NCBI GenBank assembly: GCA_905221605.1
Contig: CAJNDS010000595.1
Span: 1 to 64,000, forward strand
DNA: 64,000 bases
Direction: 5' to 3'
From: Symbiodinium natans
Lineage: Eukaryota; Sar; Dinophyceae; Suessiales; Symbiodiniaceae
Numbering within the stretch: position 1 is the first letter of the stretch; every line of letters begins with the position of its first letter. Below, piece by piece: positions 1 through 12,372 of the stretch. The notes under the pieces are model-generated. The model saw nothing but the letters and a program-made list of their open reading frames with translations. It searched no databases and was not told where the DNA came from. The translations under genes were made by a program, and so were the position numbers.

Positions 1-324
1 AGAGACACAGAGAGACACGGAGAGACACAGAGAGACACAGAGAGACACAGAGAGACACAGAGAGACACAGAGAGACACAGAGAGACACAGAGACACAGAG
101 ACACAGAGACACAGAGACACAGAGACACAGAGACACAGAGAGACAGAGACACAGAGATACAGAGACACAGAGACACAGAGACACAGAGACACAGAGACAC
201 AGAGACACAGAGACACAGAGACACAGAGACACAGAGACACAGAGACACAGAGACACAGAGACACAGAGACACACACACACACACACGCACACACAGAGAC
301 ACACACACACACACACAGACAGAG

Positions 325-388
<64 letters not shown>

Positions 389-412
389 GCACACGCACAC
401 GCATACACATAC
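1..412. repeat. (AGAGACAC)n / (AC)n microsatellite
   Basis: The window opens inside a simple-sequence tract. Units of AGAGACAC dominate to about 270, then (AC)n with GC-containing variants runs to about 412. The open frames across it encode only His-Thr or Cys-Val runs and are not genes. Confidence 0.95.
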
Positions 413-820
413 GCATACTGTTTCTGCGAAGTTGAGTGTTTTGGAACCTGTAGATGCTCAGCGTGGGGACTGGTGTATGTCTGTGTGTGTGTGTGTGTCT
501 GTGTACATGCACTTAACAAGAGCAATCCAGATTTGCTGTGATATCTCCCGGAGAACACCTTGGAAAGTATCTGCCACGTGACTATTTGAAGACGATTTGA
601 AGTGTGGACCTAGTTGTTGGTTCGACGTCAGAACATTCACTTTGCCAACGGAGCTCTTTTGCATCACGGGGCAGTTTTACGCCGAGCAGGCAGCACATGA
701 CGTGGAGCAGTGGATGCAGCACCTACACTGATCAGTAGTATGAGCTGCAACATGCACGGCTTGCAGAGTGTTGCACCGGTGTGAAGCAGTGTGGCAGACA
801 CGCATATACCCGCACGCACG

Positions 821-853
<33 letters not shown>

Positions 854-2605
854 TCAATGTGCTCACCGCCCAGGTCTCGCGCTGAGCGTGGGAGCTTGCA
901 GAGATCTCGGCCTGCCCTCAAACCGTTTTGGATCCGGCGGTCGGCGGCGCCTGTTTATCTCCGGAGTGCTGTAGACGCGCTAGAAGCTCCATGTCATCGC
1001 AAGCTTCTACGGGGTGTCTTTCGGAGGCCTCTGTCAACAGAGTGCATTGTCCAAGCTATTGTGTGAGGAAGGTGTCACTTGAGGAACGTGGGCTTCAAGA
1101 GCTCGCGCGCTCTCCAGAGCGTGCTTCGCGTGGGAATGTGCGGGTGCAACGGGCTTTTCATGACCTGACCCCGCACTGATGCTGAACGTCTCTTACCGAC
1201 GCCGAGCAGGTAAACAAAAAGGGGAGTGACTTCTGCGCTATGTCGGTCCGAAGCTGCACCTGAGGCCCCCGAGCTGCCGCTCGTGAAAGTCTTTCATCCG
1301 CCAGAGTTTCGGCTTTTCACGTCGGGACAGAGCGTAGCAGGAGTCAGGGGCCTTTGAAGGCAGCTGGCCATGAATGCCGGGCTGAAGGCGGAGGGCTTTA
1401 GTGCAGGGTTCCAGCGTGCCTCAGCCAGAAACAGAAGATCCTTAGCTGGGACTGCGCGGCTCCACATTTCAGGGTGAAGACGGTGAAGGCTTCTTGTGAG
1501 TTTGGAACCATTGGACTCTTTCAATCTTGCCAGCGATCTGAGCTCGACCATTCGTCATGCAAGACCCCTGAGTTCCGAAAGAATTTCATGCCGCAATGAT
1601 GACACAGCTGGAGCTATTCCTACAGTCCGGTTGAAGATGGTGCTTTCCCCAGCCTCCTAGTTGCAGTGTACCTTCTGCGCCCTCTGCCGATCTATGGGAA
1701 CAGAAGTTCTATACCGGCACTGCCCTATTGTGGTGTTGTAGCGTGCCATATCCGCGCAACTCGAAGACAGACGTAAAGAAATGGGGTGAAGTGGAGGGGG
1801 CTCTAAAGCCTAAACCCTAAACCCTAAACCCCCTAAACCCTAAACCCTACTGTGGGGAGGATGTCGGCAGCTTCTTTCAGTTCACTCCCTCGACCAGCTC
1901 CGCTGCGGGTGTGTTGCTTGAAGGCTTCAGCCACTTCAGCCATTCTGCTTTTTTTGGTTTTTGAGTGCGCAGCGTAGCAAAATATAGGTTGTTCCATTCA
2001 AAAGGTGTTGGGGGGTCTCTAGAGGTGCTGCTGCAAGTCATGGTGCGCTTCTGAGTCGAAGTGGGTCGTTCAAACGTGTGCCATGATTTGCATGGATGTT
2101 CGGGTTCGCGCGATCCTCGTGGATCCTAAACTTGTCTTCTCGTGGTTCGGTTCAGTGTCAGCAGTGAAAGGGATCCGGCATGTCGGGGGTTGGGGAGCAT
2201 GATTGATTTTGAGTCAATTTTGAGATCTTGTGTCCTTGCATCCCTTATGCAACTGTTCTGTGCGCGGTTTGTCGTGCATCGTGCTTTCTGCGCGGAACAG
2301 CGTCTTGCGCCTGTGCAGGGTTTCGAGAGGGGCTTTGTGGGTACTAGCTGGGTTCATGTGCCCTCTTTCGCTGCGCTGGGGAAGCAGTTTGTAGGATCTT
2401 CAGACACCCAGTCGCCCAAGAGAATTTTGCTTTAGTGGGTCTCCAAAGCGGTTCATGCTGACACATTTGCAGCGCCAAGGTTTGACATCGACAGCAAGTT
2501 CGAGGTTTCTTGGGGGGCCTTGAGCTGCGCGATATGTTTTTTGTGGGGATGTTTTCTCTCTCTTTTTTTCTTTTTTATTCTTTTCTTCGGACCCCTTGCG
2601 CTCTG
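413..2605. other. No gene supported
   Basis: I see no convincing exon here. The stretch holds a short (CA)n run at about 828-852, a short CCCTAAA array at 1806-1850 and unremarkable mixed sequence. Short open frames in it lack splice-consistent ends or recognisable motifs. Confidence 0.5.
1806..1850. repeat. Telomere-like CCCTAAA array
   Basis: About six CCCTAAA units, slightly irregular, in the C-rich orientation on the plus strand. Confidence 0.9.
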
Positions 2606-2638
2606 GTTTAGGGTTTAGGGTTTAGGGTTTAGGGTTTA
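2606..2638. repeat. Telomere-like TTTAGGG array
   Basis: About four to five TTTAGGG units in the G-rich orientation. Confidence 0.9.
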
Positions 2639-2812
2639 GTGGGACGGGGAGCAATATGGACAAAATGAAGATTCAGTGTGGAGAGCGGCTGTGTGGAGGA
2701 TGCCTCAAGGGGGGCACAGCCCCCCCCCCCCCCAACCCCCCCCGAAAAGGGAAGCAGCTTGATAGCTTGATGCCTGACACTGAAAGAGTGCGGCTGCCGA
2801 TGTCGGCGCGAG

Positions 2813-2935
2813 GCCATCGTAGCGAAGATCGAGCAGTGCCAGGTGCAACAGAGGCAGATGCACCTACAGGTGGACCGGCTCCAGGGCTTGGGTCCTGGGT
2901 TCCTGCACCTTCAATTCTCCGGAATCCTTGTGAAG
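2813..2935 (+). CDS. Internal exon, coiled-coil-like, unknown protein
   Basis: Open 41-codon segment preceded by an AG and followed by a good donor, GTGAGT, at 2936. The translation begins AIVAKIEQCQVQQRQMH and is rich in Gln with hydrophobic residues at heptad-like spacing, so a coiled coil is likely. I do not recognise the family. No partner exon could be joined with confidence, so this is an isolated piece of a plus-strand gene whose other exons were not found. Confidence 0.4.
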
Positions 2936-4074
2936 GTGAGTCCCGGTCACTTGGAGTGTGGTGAGCCCTTGTGTAGTGGAGGTTCCGAAGGTCTTCTCCG
3001 AAACCCGGGGGGTAGCAATGGGGCCCAACATCTGTGTGAGAGAGAGATCTGGCGGCGAGGTGATGCAGGCCATCCAGAATGCCGCGGCCTGAGGGGGAGT
3101 TCGAGGATGTGTAAGGTTTGGTGCAGGTTGTTCACGATTGTGGACGGTAGACTTTAGGCAGATTCCAGGCTACAATGGTGAGGCGTAGGAATGTTTTGGA
3201 TCCTCTGATTCTACGAACCCGTTTGCTTGAAGAGCGCCCCAGGTTGCAAGTGGAGCCCCTGCACGCCACCCCGACCAGCGCCGCAGTGACCCCTCGCGTG
3301 TTCGCCGGAACAGCAGGCTTTTGGGAAGTCCGCCTTCGGGCCCTTCTGAGGGGCCTCGGGGGCTCCCTGAAAAGGTTCATTAGACCTTCAGCTTCAGCCT
3401 CGTCCCAAAAGACTTCAGCTTTTACTCTCAAAGCCACACTGCGGAGGTCGGGTGACTTCCCGGTCACCTCCCTGTCCCTCTCGTCGAAGTCGGGCCCTGT
3501 GCCCTCTCTGGGAGAGATGCAGAGTGGCCCGGCCAAACTTCTGGGGCGTTGCGTTCGCTGAGCTCATTTCCCACGGGACTCATGTTCCACCGAACTTTCT
3601 GTTTGGGCTTTGGGCTCGGCTTCTGGGTTCCGGAATCCGGAGAGTTCAGGAGTTCAAGGGTTGAAGATGGTTTAAGGCGCGGTCCTTCGATCAGTCGGCG
3701 GCGTCCATCGGGACCCTTGGCCAAGCACCTTAATTAGTTGGCCCCATCGCAGGGTTGTGGGCTCGGCCTAGACCCGAGACGAACCCTGAAAAGGCTTTTC
3801 TGAGGATCCCATCTGGTCGGCTGTTTGCGTTTTAACAGATGAAGCTTGCAGGCGCAATGGAGTGTCGCAGGTAAGCATGGAGTGAGTGATCCTCATTTGT
3901 CTAAGGACTCGCAGCACTTTGACAAGCCGGTTCGCAGCTTCAGCCACCACACGCCCCTGAGACTCAAATCAAGCGAGAGAATCACGCGCCATTGTCAGCA
4001 GAGCAGGGGGAAGAGAGGGACAACGGCCCACTTCGTCGCAGGTCGGGAACGCTGCCCAAACCCTTGAGAGAGGG

Positions 4075-4148
4075 CGAGAGAGAGAGAAAGAGAGAGAGAG
4101 TCGCGCGCCCCTGGCGGCGGCCCTCTCTTCGGGGGGGGGCCATGCGTG

Positions 4149-4191
<43 letters not shown>
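4075..4191. repeat. (GA)n tracts
   Basis: Two GA-rich runs (about 4075-4102 and 4150-4190) with purines on the plus strand. Confidence 0.95.
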
Positions 4192-4194
<3 letters not shown>

Positions 4195-4621
4195 TGACTG
4201 TGACATCGCACAAAGCGCAGCGTCCTTTGGTTATGGAAGACAGGTCTTTTGGACCCGGCCTAGATGGCCTGTGAGTAGTCTGTGCAACTGCTGTGCACCA
4301 TGATCCCATCTGCCTGTGCGTTTCGCCCAATAGGACCAAACAAGACACCAACACCTAAGCTCGCCCCCATGACAGGCCTAGCAGGCGGTGCGCCCAATCT
4401 TTCTGAGATAGAAGCTGGGATGCGCATGACCGCCCCAGCGCGCCAAGTTCCTGTATTAGGAGCAAGTCTTCGTGCACATCAAGGGAGGCATGAAATCGTT
4501 GAAGATTGAGGCGCACTTGGTCGTCGATCACACTAAGCGCAAGATCAACACTGAAATGCTGGCTAGTTGTGAGAGTGCCTGCGTCATGGCTTCGCACCTC
4601 CCGGTACGATGCTGAAGAGCC

Positions 4622-4736
4622 CGAAGAAGAAGAAGAAGAAGAAGAAGAAGAAGAAGAAGAAGAAGAAGAAGAAGAAGAAGAAGAAGAAGAAGAAGCATAA
4701 GAAGAAGAAGAAGAAGAATAATAAGACGAAGAAGAA

Positions 4737-4767
<31 letters not shown>

Positions 4768-4825
4768 AAGAAGAAGAAGAGAAAGAAGACGAAGACGAAG
4801 AAGACGAAGACGAAGACGAAGAGAG
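4622..4825. repeat. (GAA)n microsatellite, about 200 bp
   Basis: Almost pure GAA/AAG triplet array with a few GAC and AAT interruptions. It gives open frames of poly-Glu, poly-Lys or poly-Ser in different registers. Nothing suggests that any of them is translated. Confidence 0.95.
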
Positions 4826-5605
4826 TATGAGACCTAAGAGGCCCATGGCGGAGAAAGACAGACAGCTAAGAAATCATCACCAGCATACTAAACCAGAGTG
4901 AACAAAAATAGAGCCCACGAATAGCTGGCGGGCGAGCAGATACAAAACTGCAGCACTTTCCGGCCCGCAGAGCCCGAGAGGCGAGAAGTGACAGCACATG
5001 GCGGAAGACAGGCAAACGAGTGGTCCACAGCAGAGCGGGGACCCCCCCAGGAGCAGCAGAAGCTCCGATTGGCCAGCTTGAAGTGAAAGGGGCCAGATGC
5101 AGCATGCGACAAGGGGCCAGGAATGCAATGGGGACGAATGGGAGTGCGGCAACAGGGCAAGACAGAGCGGTGGCCAAAGAGCCAAAAACATCTGGGGGAG
5201 TGGATTGAACTGCAAGGGGCCGAAATGATGGGCAGGAAGGGCCGTAGGACCAGCCGGCCGGACACCCCAGAAAAGCGCAGGGACATACGATGACATACGC
5301 AAGGAGGGAAAGCGTGTGGAGACGCGCATGGGATCGGCGAGGGGTGGGGGTGGGGACAGGGGAATGCTCCGCAGATTGTAAGTTGAAGGAGATCTTGTTC
5401 AGGATGGGGCTTTGTGAAGCAGCGAATGTTTCAACATCTCGCTGCAAGGCACTCCTCAGCAGCACTTACAAAACAAGCAGATACACGCTCGCGGGAAAAC
5501 TTCCAAGCTGCACCTTTTTTCGTTTTCCCTGTGGATTCGTAGAACTCTGCCTGCGGGGTTCGCCCCCCCGATTTATTAAGTCAAGAAGAACGAGGACAGC
5601 AAAGA

Positions 5606-5611
5606 GAGAGC

Positions 5612-5656
<45 letters not shown>

Positions 5657-5912
5657 GGGGCGAACAGCACGAGCCACGCCACGGCCACATGACCCGAGTA
5701 GGAAAGATAAGATGGGGGAGAGGGAGTTTGCTTTCGGCCAGGTCGCTCGAGGAGTTGAGGTGAGGGTTGACACTGAGGGGTGTGGGGACTACTGTCTAGG
5801 TAGGACGTGAACGCGGGACCGGGGCGCACGACTCTGCCGGGGGGCCTCCCTTCGCACCAAAGAAAGAAAGAAAGAGAGAGAGAGCGAGAGAGAGAGAGAG
5901 AGAGAGCGAGAG
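5606..5912. repeat. (GA)n tracts
   Basis: Two GA microsatellites (about 5606-5654 and 5868-5912), purine-rich on the plus strand, separated by mixed sequence. Confidence 0.95.
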
Positions 5913-7548
5913 TGGTAGAAGTAGGTCAACATACCTGGTCCACAACCAAAGCGTCAATCACGTTATCACGTTATCATTGTGTATGCTGGCCTCTACACTG
6001 GTGCAACCGATGGTGGCCATAAGCAACTCGCAATTTCACACCGTTCAAGTCGTGGTGCTAGGACAATGTTGCGTTCGAGTACTGGGAACAAAGGAATCCT
6101 ATGTGCACTTCAGGGTAAGAGATGCTTTCACACAACCCAGCTCGACACGAAGCACAGTCTCACACACAGACGAACTCGCTTGATAGCAGGCTCTTCGGGG
6201 CGGCCCCCGTGGGGGCTACGTGCAGAGGAAGGAAGGAAGAGAGAGCGAGAGAGAGAGAGAGCCCCCCATCCCGTAGCTAAGCTGGAAGGGAAGGAAGGCT
6301 GCAAGCTGTGAACTAGCAGCCTCAGCTAGACGCTTGCCATTGTGAGTCGAGCTCCCGAAGCCCGCAAAGGCTCGGCTCCGTGGTTGAGGCCGGGGGTCTG
6401 GCTGGAGTTCTGGTTTGGGCAAAAGATTTCCAATGCTGGGGGATTCCGGCCGAGGATGGTCACTGCTTTGTCGCCTTGCATGAGAGTGTTAAGACCTCCA
6501 TTAAAGAAGCCTCAGCGAAGCCTCTCTCTCTCTCCAAGCCGGAGGAGCTGTCCATTATGCCGGTCCACTCGCAGACTCGGGCCCAATCCCCGAATGCTGA
6601 GGCACATGGCACATGGAAGCTCCTTGCGGGTTGCTTGGGTTGCTTGGGTTCTTTGGGTTGATCGAGCTACTCGGGATGAGATCTCAGATTGCGGATTGTA
6701 GCTTCAGGCACCTTTCGGATCACTGAATTCGCCGGATCTTGCAAGATTCTCTGCATGCACGATATCTTCCACTCCATGTGATAACTCATTGGCAAGAAGA
6801 CTCAAGCGGCTAAGAGGGTTTGGGGGTGGGGCAGTCTGGTTGAGACTCAAGTTCGGGGATCGTCCGACGCACTATCCTGACTCTGCTGGTCCTGAGCAAG
6901 AGTCAGAAACATCGATCAACCTGCTAAGTCAAGCTGCTTCCGTCATTGCGCATGGTATGTTGGTATGGCTGACGGACTTCACTTCTTCGGAACCAAGACT
7001 CAGCCTGCCTCAAAGCCTCAAAGTGCAGCCCCGCAGCTCCCAGGAGCTCCCTGGCATGATCCGGGACGACGCACACCTGGCGCTGCCGAAGCCCCTTCGG
7101 CAGCAGCTTTCCTTTCGGAAGGAAGGAGGCCCGTTTCGACATATGTTGTGAGTCTTTTTTTCCCCCTGCTTCTCACAGACCTCCACGTGCCCACAAAAAC
7201 CCCAAAGGCATCCAACACAACGCAAAAAGCAGGGGGTCACTTCCGCAAAACATCCAGTCCGAAGCACGTCCAGCAAGCCGAGATATTTGAGTTGCCAAGC
7301 CCACATTGGGAGCTTCCAGGCCCATCAGGGGCTCCCGCATGCAGACCATGAGCCAGCAGTCGCAGGCGGGTTCGGGAGTTCTGAGCTTGTGCTCTGGGGA
7401 TCGTGAGAGTGTGGAAGCCTTAACAGGCAGTACGCCCCAGTACGCATGGAAACAAGCCATCCCTTTCTCAACTCGTGCTCTCAGGCACTTACCAGAACTT
7501 CCTCTGAAGTTGGTGCCTGTCAGTTAGAGAAAAAAGAAGTCCTTGCAG

Positions 7549-7737
7549 AAAAACCCTCTGTTTTGTGGAAAGAAGGCGCAGATCCTGGAGTCGCACTCGA
7601 ACCTCTCGCACATCTTGGAAGATCGGACACACTGGAGCATGAGGCGGGCGCTTTTCACGGGACTGTTGGCTTCAGTTCCCGTTTTGGGGCGGTGGCACTG
7701 GCACTCAGAACCTTCTGAGCTTCAAAGTGCTGAGTAA
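7549..7737 (+). CDS. Candidate exon, unknown protein
   Basis: An open segment begins after CTTGCAG and runs in one frame to a TAA at 7735-7737. Its middle part (AQILESHSNLSHILEDRTHW) uses mostly G/C third positions and reads like real protein: mixed charged and hydrophobic residues, no low complexity. I do not recognise a family. The true 3' end may be an upstream donor and not the stop codon. Confidence 0.35.
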   Translation, partial: KNPLFCGKKAQILESHSNLSHILEDRTHWSMRRALFTGLLASVPVLGRWHWHSEPSELQSAE

Positions 7738-10193
7738 CGGGTGACTTTCTGCAGATGTCCGGACGCTCTGATCAGAAAGTCCGTTTCTGAAGGGTACTTC
7801 TCAGCTTCACCCTGCATCCGACCCGAACTCTCCGAACTCGCAAGTCGGCGCAGGCTTCTTGCAGAGTACCCAATCAGCCTCTACGTCCTCGTCTTGGTCC
7901 CAGCGCTGGCACAGCTTGCGCCGATGCCCCTGGCCTGAAGTCACCAGGACAACTCATCCAAGGGCTTGCAAGGAGCTTCTGTGGCTCTGAGACCCCGTTC
8001 CTGAGCCCTTCTTGGGCTAGCATGTTGTTGAAGGGTCACAAGAGAGTGAGTGATGGGGGGCTACTTTGGGTACGTAGGTACTCCGACACTTCAACCCGTA
8101 ACCCTAAATCTGCCGAAGTAAGTGCGTGTTCAGAAGGTAGACGTGCCAGCATGATGAGTCCATGGCCTTACCTTCAGCTTCCTCTCAGTCCTTGGACTCC
8201 AATGCGTGCACACTCAGGCTGGTCTTGGCCACAACGACGACGCGGACGGCAACAACCAGCTTTAATCTGGCTGCTCGTCCTGCGTAGACCCCTTGGCTTT
8301 CGAAAGAGATGCGCTACCAAAAAGAGCGCTGGCGATTCAAGCACCAGCGATTCAAGAGCCTCATAATTCAAAAATGGCGCCCATCTCCTCTTCGCTTTTT
8401 AGGTTTCTGCCGCTTCTTTGCTTTTAGTGTTCAGGGCTTCGTGCCCGCCATCTACGCTTTGGATTCAAGGGTTTAGGTTTTGTTTTCGACGTTTGGGCTT
8501 TTGGGGTTAGGCTTCTTTCTCGGCTCGAGTTGGCACAGGTGCATGATCTGTTTCGGTGTACACTGCAACACACCAACACACGAAGGCAAGAACACATATG
8601 CGACGTGTGAGATATTGAGCTATTTGAGGAGACATCTATGACACGCTGTAAGCCGACGATCGGTCGACAGTAGTATATACACTGCAACATACACTCGAGC
8701 TCCATGGCAAGACATCTGCCCAAACCGTACCATCATGAGTCTTTCTACGTGACAGGAGCTGTCTTGACAAGGAACCCACCCTCGAGACCCCAACCGCCTG
8801 TCTTAATGGGTCTTATGGTGAGGTGAAGACTCCTGGGCATTCAAGGATTCACCTTGTGGACGTGCCATTCATTGTCATCGACTGTGAAGAGAACACAATT
8901 ATAAGGAGTAAGTGAGTTTACGAACACAGGACGCACAAATTGTGTGAACGAAACAGAAGAAAGCCCAGTTCAAGCGTCTCCAAGCTCTTTAAAATCGGAT
9001 TTTAAGCTTGAAGCTCGACTAAGACTTCTGACTGACTTGCCGTTGACCTCTCTCTCAAACTGGAGCCCCCTTGAAAACACCAGGTCAACACGGGCCAAAG
9101 AGGAAGCTGTCACATTCTGCCATGCCGCATGTGCTTTACGTTGTGTTTGAAGGGCCGACCTGCCAGAATTTGAACGCATGCTACGTACTTGACACCGACA
9201 TGACACCAAGGTCTGCAATTGGCTCTACACCCTTCTGGCACTGGGTAGCGTTTTTCTTCTGGGGAAGGCCTGAGACCTAGACACGCACTTTTCCGTGCTT
9301 TTGTCGAAGCTAGGGGGGCTGCCTCTTTGCAGCTTCCCAATGCCTGAGAGCAATGAGCTGTCCCCTGCACGCCCGAAAGGCACTTCGTTCCGCGGACTTT
9401 CACCTGGCCACCAGCAGGCTCAGAAAGCATCATCGTATCTCAGGTTGTGGACAGCGCTGGAATGGTCTCAGATGCTACAAGGTTACCTCAGCCCTGAATT
9501 TTCCCGAAGCTACGGTCATCGCACAAACGTTGCCCTTAGTAGCCCCCTGGTCCCTCGTGTTCTTGTGCCCTTTGCACGAACGTGAAGCACCCCACCCTAA
9601 CGCAACCCTCAACCCGACTGCAACTTCGGGGAAGCATGCCGTCCTAAACCCGTTGACCAGGCTCCACCTGTTTGTTGCAGACTTCAAGCTGCGCTGGAGC
9701 GAAGTGTCAGGCAGGGTGCGCGCATGCTTCTTTGAGGCTAGGGCCCAGAACCAGCATGGTTTGATGGTTTGTATTCCCACGACATCCCACGACATCCCAC
9801 GACATCCTAAGACAGCCCACGATCCCGGCGACCTGCCTCGGCGAAATGCCCTCGGCAGGCAAGGAATGGCGAAAGTACCTGCTGGCCTGGCAACGTGGAT
9901 GAACTCTGGGGGCTCTTCTGGGGGGGGGGTGGGGAAACAGGGAACGAGGGGGGAACGGATGGGGGGGGGGGGGGACGGGCTGTATTCGGCTCTGGCCTCC
10001 GCAAGAGCAGGGCTCTCGATTTGAGGGAGATCCGAAAGTTGAAGCCTCTGAGGTGCTTAATGGTGTTTGTCGCCGTGGCGAGCCAGGCGCGCCCTCTTCA
10101 CTCTCTTGCTTGCCTCATCTCTCTCTTCTCGATCTTCTCTCGGCTCATCTCTTCTTTCGATCTCCCTCTTGTGCTGCGACCCAGGTGCTCCAG
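7738..10193. other. No gene supported
   Basis: Mixed sequence without a recognisable coding unit. It contains an 11-bp tandem repeat (CCCACGACATC-like, about four copies) at 9777-9815. An open frame of 223 codons at 9353-10024 has composition drifting into the repeat and a poly-Gly end, so I do not call it. Confidence 0.4.
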
Positions 10194-10249
10194 GCATGGA
10201 GCGTGGAGTCGGACAGTGGCAACGACCCGGTGGCGAAGGCCCACAGAAG
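10194..10249 (+). CDS. Candidate internal exon, acidic/polar
   Basis: Bounded by CTCCAG upstream and GTAGTC downstream. The 18 codons read AWSVESDSGNDPVAKAHR with strong G/C third positions. Family unknown. It probably belongs to the same gene as the terminal exon at 10568, on the same strand 320 bp downstream. Confidence 0.45.
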
Positions 10250-10567
10250 GTAGTCATATGTAGTAATGCTTCGCATAACGGTTCAGGTCCTGCAGCTGCC
10301 CGACACCGGAAGCTGACACCTGCGTGATGAGGGGCCCTCGAGAACCCCCCTGCCCTTTGAGAGCCGTTGAGTGAAGGTCTCGCCAGAAAAGGCAGAGAAG
10401 CGTTGAGAGATATTTTTGGACGGTTTGGGTTGGCAGACTCCGAAAGGAATTGCGGCGGGGCAGGCTTCCTGTAAACATCAGCCATAAGCCGCAGAGCCGC
10501 ACAGGTTCTGGGATCTTCTGGGATCTGCATTTGTTGGGGTTTGGCCCCTGTGTGAGCCCTACGCCAG

Positions 10568-10690
10568 GCGCTGCAGCATGTCATCGAAGCACTGTCCGTC
10601 TTCAGCTTCGCCGTCTCCAGCGCCATCGTGATGCTGGCACCACGTCCCAACGTCCCTGGCAGCCTCCGCAGCCTCTTTGTAGATTCCTAG
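10568..10690 (+). CDS. Candidate terminal exon, hydrophobic
   Basis: Starts after GCCAG and reads 40 codons to TAG at 10688-10690. The first half (HVIEALSVFSFAVSSAIVML) is hydrophobic enough for a membrane segment, and the tail is basic/polar. Third positions are mostly G or C. The complementary strand is also open here but reads as low-quality Gly/Asp/His sequence. Family not recognised. Confidence 0.45.
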   Translation, partial: ALQHVIEALSVFSFAVSSAIVMLAPRPNVPGSLRSLFVDS

Positions 10691-11115
10691 GAATCCGAGG
10701 CCCACACACCTACACTCATGTACGCAACACATGCCTGGCCACCTTGTCCCAACGCAGAGAGCGTGCATATTGCTCCAGCATGCTCTTTTGAACTCTTTGG
10801 TGGCTGAAATGGTCCATCACCATAGTCCTACAAAGGTATCTCAACTTCAATTCTTACAACATTGTTGCTGTAGGAAATTCAGATCTCTTTTCTCAGCTGA
10901 GGGTTTTTTGGAGTGCCAGGCCAATCGACGAAAGGGGCCAAAGGGGGCCTTTTGCTGCAAAGGGCCTCTCACAGAAACGCTTTTTTTTTTTCTCCCCAGA
11001 CCTGAAGGGTGCTTGGGGGTCTGAGAATCTGTTGCTGGAAAAAGATTTCTTAGGCACTTGGCCCCGCAAACTGTGAAAAGCTCGCAAACTGGGAAAAGAG
11101 TCTTCAAAACCTCCT

Positions 11116-11208
11116 GGTTCTTAGTAGGGAAAGAGGGAATGAGGGCCCTATGTATACCCTTTAAGGGATTATGTAGGGCCCTCATTCCCCAATTCCCTAC
11201 TAAGAACC
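11116..11208. mobile_element. Palindromic MITE-like element, family E copy 1
   Basis: A 93-bp near-perfect palindrome. The arms start GGTTCTTAGTAGGGA at 11116 and end TCCCTACTAAGAACC at 11208. Each arm is about 37 nt, around a centre TACCCTTTAAGGGATT. A related copy lies at 56298-56392. The arms and conserved centre suggest a small non-autonomous inverted-repeat element. No transposase is present. Confidence 0.6.
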
Positions 11209-11345
11209 GGCCAGTAAAAGCAATGTTTCAGAGCAGCCGAGCAAAGGCAGCTGAGGTGATTCGGTGCATCAGACCAAGCCCAGAGGTCTGGGCACTTCCC
11301 ACTGTACAACTGTGGAGCTTCAAGAGCATGAGAGTCATGAGACCC

Positions 11346-11424
11346 CCAAATAAAGAGATGCCCAAATAGTAGGATTCCCTGATTATTTGGGACGCCAAGA
11401 AGGTACACCTAACTTCGGAGACCC
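11346..11424. mobile_element. Short dispersed repeat, family F copy 1
   Basis: Shares with 42192-42284 and 57313-57404 a core of the form CCAAA(T)AGTARGATTCCC, then a stretch with GACGCCARGAAGG and an end like CTTAATTTC. It lies 140 bp downstream of a family E palindrome. It may be a small mobile element. Confidence 0.5.
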
Positions 11425-11794
11425 GCTAATATCAGTGAGGCTAAAGGCAACTCACATGTTTGTTTGAATTTGACATCCAAGGCTGCCTATCTCCAGTCCC
11501 ATCTCCTGCTGGGCTTGGACAAAAGCTTGGACTGCTGGTGCTGCCAAGTCGTGTGCCTTGGTCGACCTGTCGACTTTCAGTGCATTCGTGCAAGATCCAT
11601 GATGTTCGGTGGAGTACTGCGGAACAGCGGATAGCCAGATGTGCTTAACCTTCACAAGGATTAGCCTCTTCCGGTCCCCTAAAGTCTTTCGGTTGCAGCC
11701 CGGTTCTGCCCAAGACTCCAATGGGAACGAATGCGCAGCTCGGTTTCTGGCATGCTTTGGGGTTTGCGCTCCGAAGACAGTGCTCAGAGTCGCG

Positions 11795-11820
11795 GATTAG
11801 GGTTTAGGGTTTAGGGTTTC
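11795..11820. repeat. Short telomere-like TTTAGGG array
   Basis: About three TTTAGGG units. Confidence 0.85.
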
Positions 11821-12327
11821 GGGTATCAAAACATGCAGCGCAACACGAGGAATTCGATGGAGTTTGCCCCAGCAGTTCAGAGCTGGAATGCTATGCAGGC
11901 ACTGCGGATGATAAGACAAACTGACGGGTTTTGAGGTCATAGGGTTTATGGGAGAATGGCACTCTTGGATGCTTTTTGCAAGTTTCTGAGGGGGTTGGGA
12001 CAAGCAGTCTTGAGTTTGCATTCTAAGTTGCACCTTTTTCAGGGCCGTAGATGTCCCAGCACTGTACGACACTCATCGTTTGCTGTTTTTAAGGGTCGGC
12101 GTTGATTTTGCACCTGGGTGCAAGCCTTCGTCTAAAGCAAAAGCTCGACTCGGAGGTCCCGAACAAGCCCGTTCTTAACCGTTATGCTGTTAAAACGCAG
12201 GCTTGAAGCATGGGCACAGTGAGATACTGTACCTTATTTGATGAACTTTAAGGCCTGTCCCCGGAGCCCGGAGGCGCTGCTGAAGTGCATTAGCCGCGAG
12301 CTTGCGTCGACCTTCCTTTCCCTGCAG

Positions 12328-12372
12328 ATCCTGTCCTCCCTGGGCTTTGTGCAGCTCGGCAGGAGGATGCAA
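12328..12372 (+). CDS. Candidate internal exon, 15 codons
   Basis: Sits between CCCTGCAG and the donor GTAAGG at 12373 and reads ILSSLGFVQLGRRMQ. Both splice sites match the general consensus, and the codons have G/C third positions. The open frame also extends upstream through the acceptor, so the exon could be longer. Family unknown. Confidence 0.4.

Larger units (their letters stand above)
2936..7548. other. No gene supported; microsatellite-rich
   Basis: Apart from GA and GAA tracts listed separately, this stretch shows only weak exon-like pieces, for example an open segment around 6450-6610 on the plus strand. None has two credible splice ends or a recognised motif. Confidence 0.45.

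Noticed and set aside
1-412. CRISPR-like regular repeat
   Set aside because: It is a plain microsatellite without spacers. No CRISPR-like array was seen anywhere.
4355-4846. Minus-strand open frame with long poly-Ser run, and plus-strand poly-Glu/poly-Lys frames
   Set aside because: They are translations of the GAA microsatellite. The same happens at 13732-14373 and 24023-24573. No flanking domain or splice support.
9353-10024. 223-codon open frame
   Set aside because: No recognised motif, no splice-consistent ends, runs into an 11-bp repeat and a poly-G tract.
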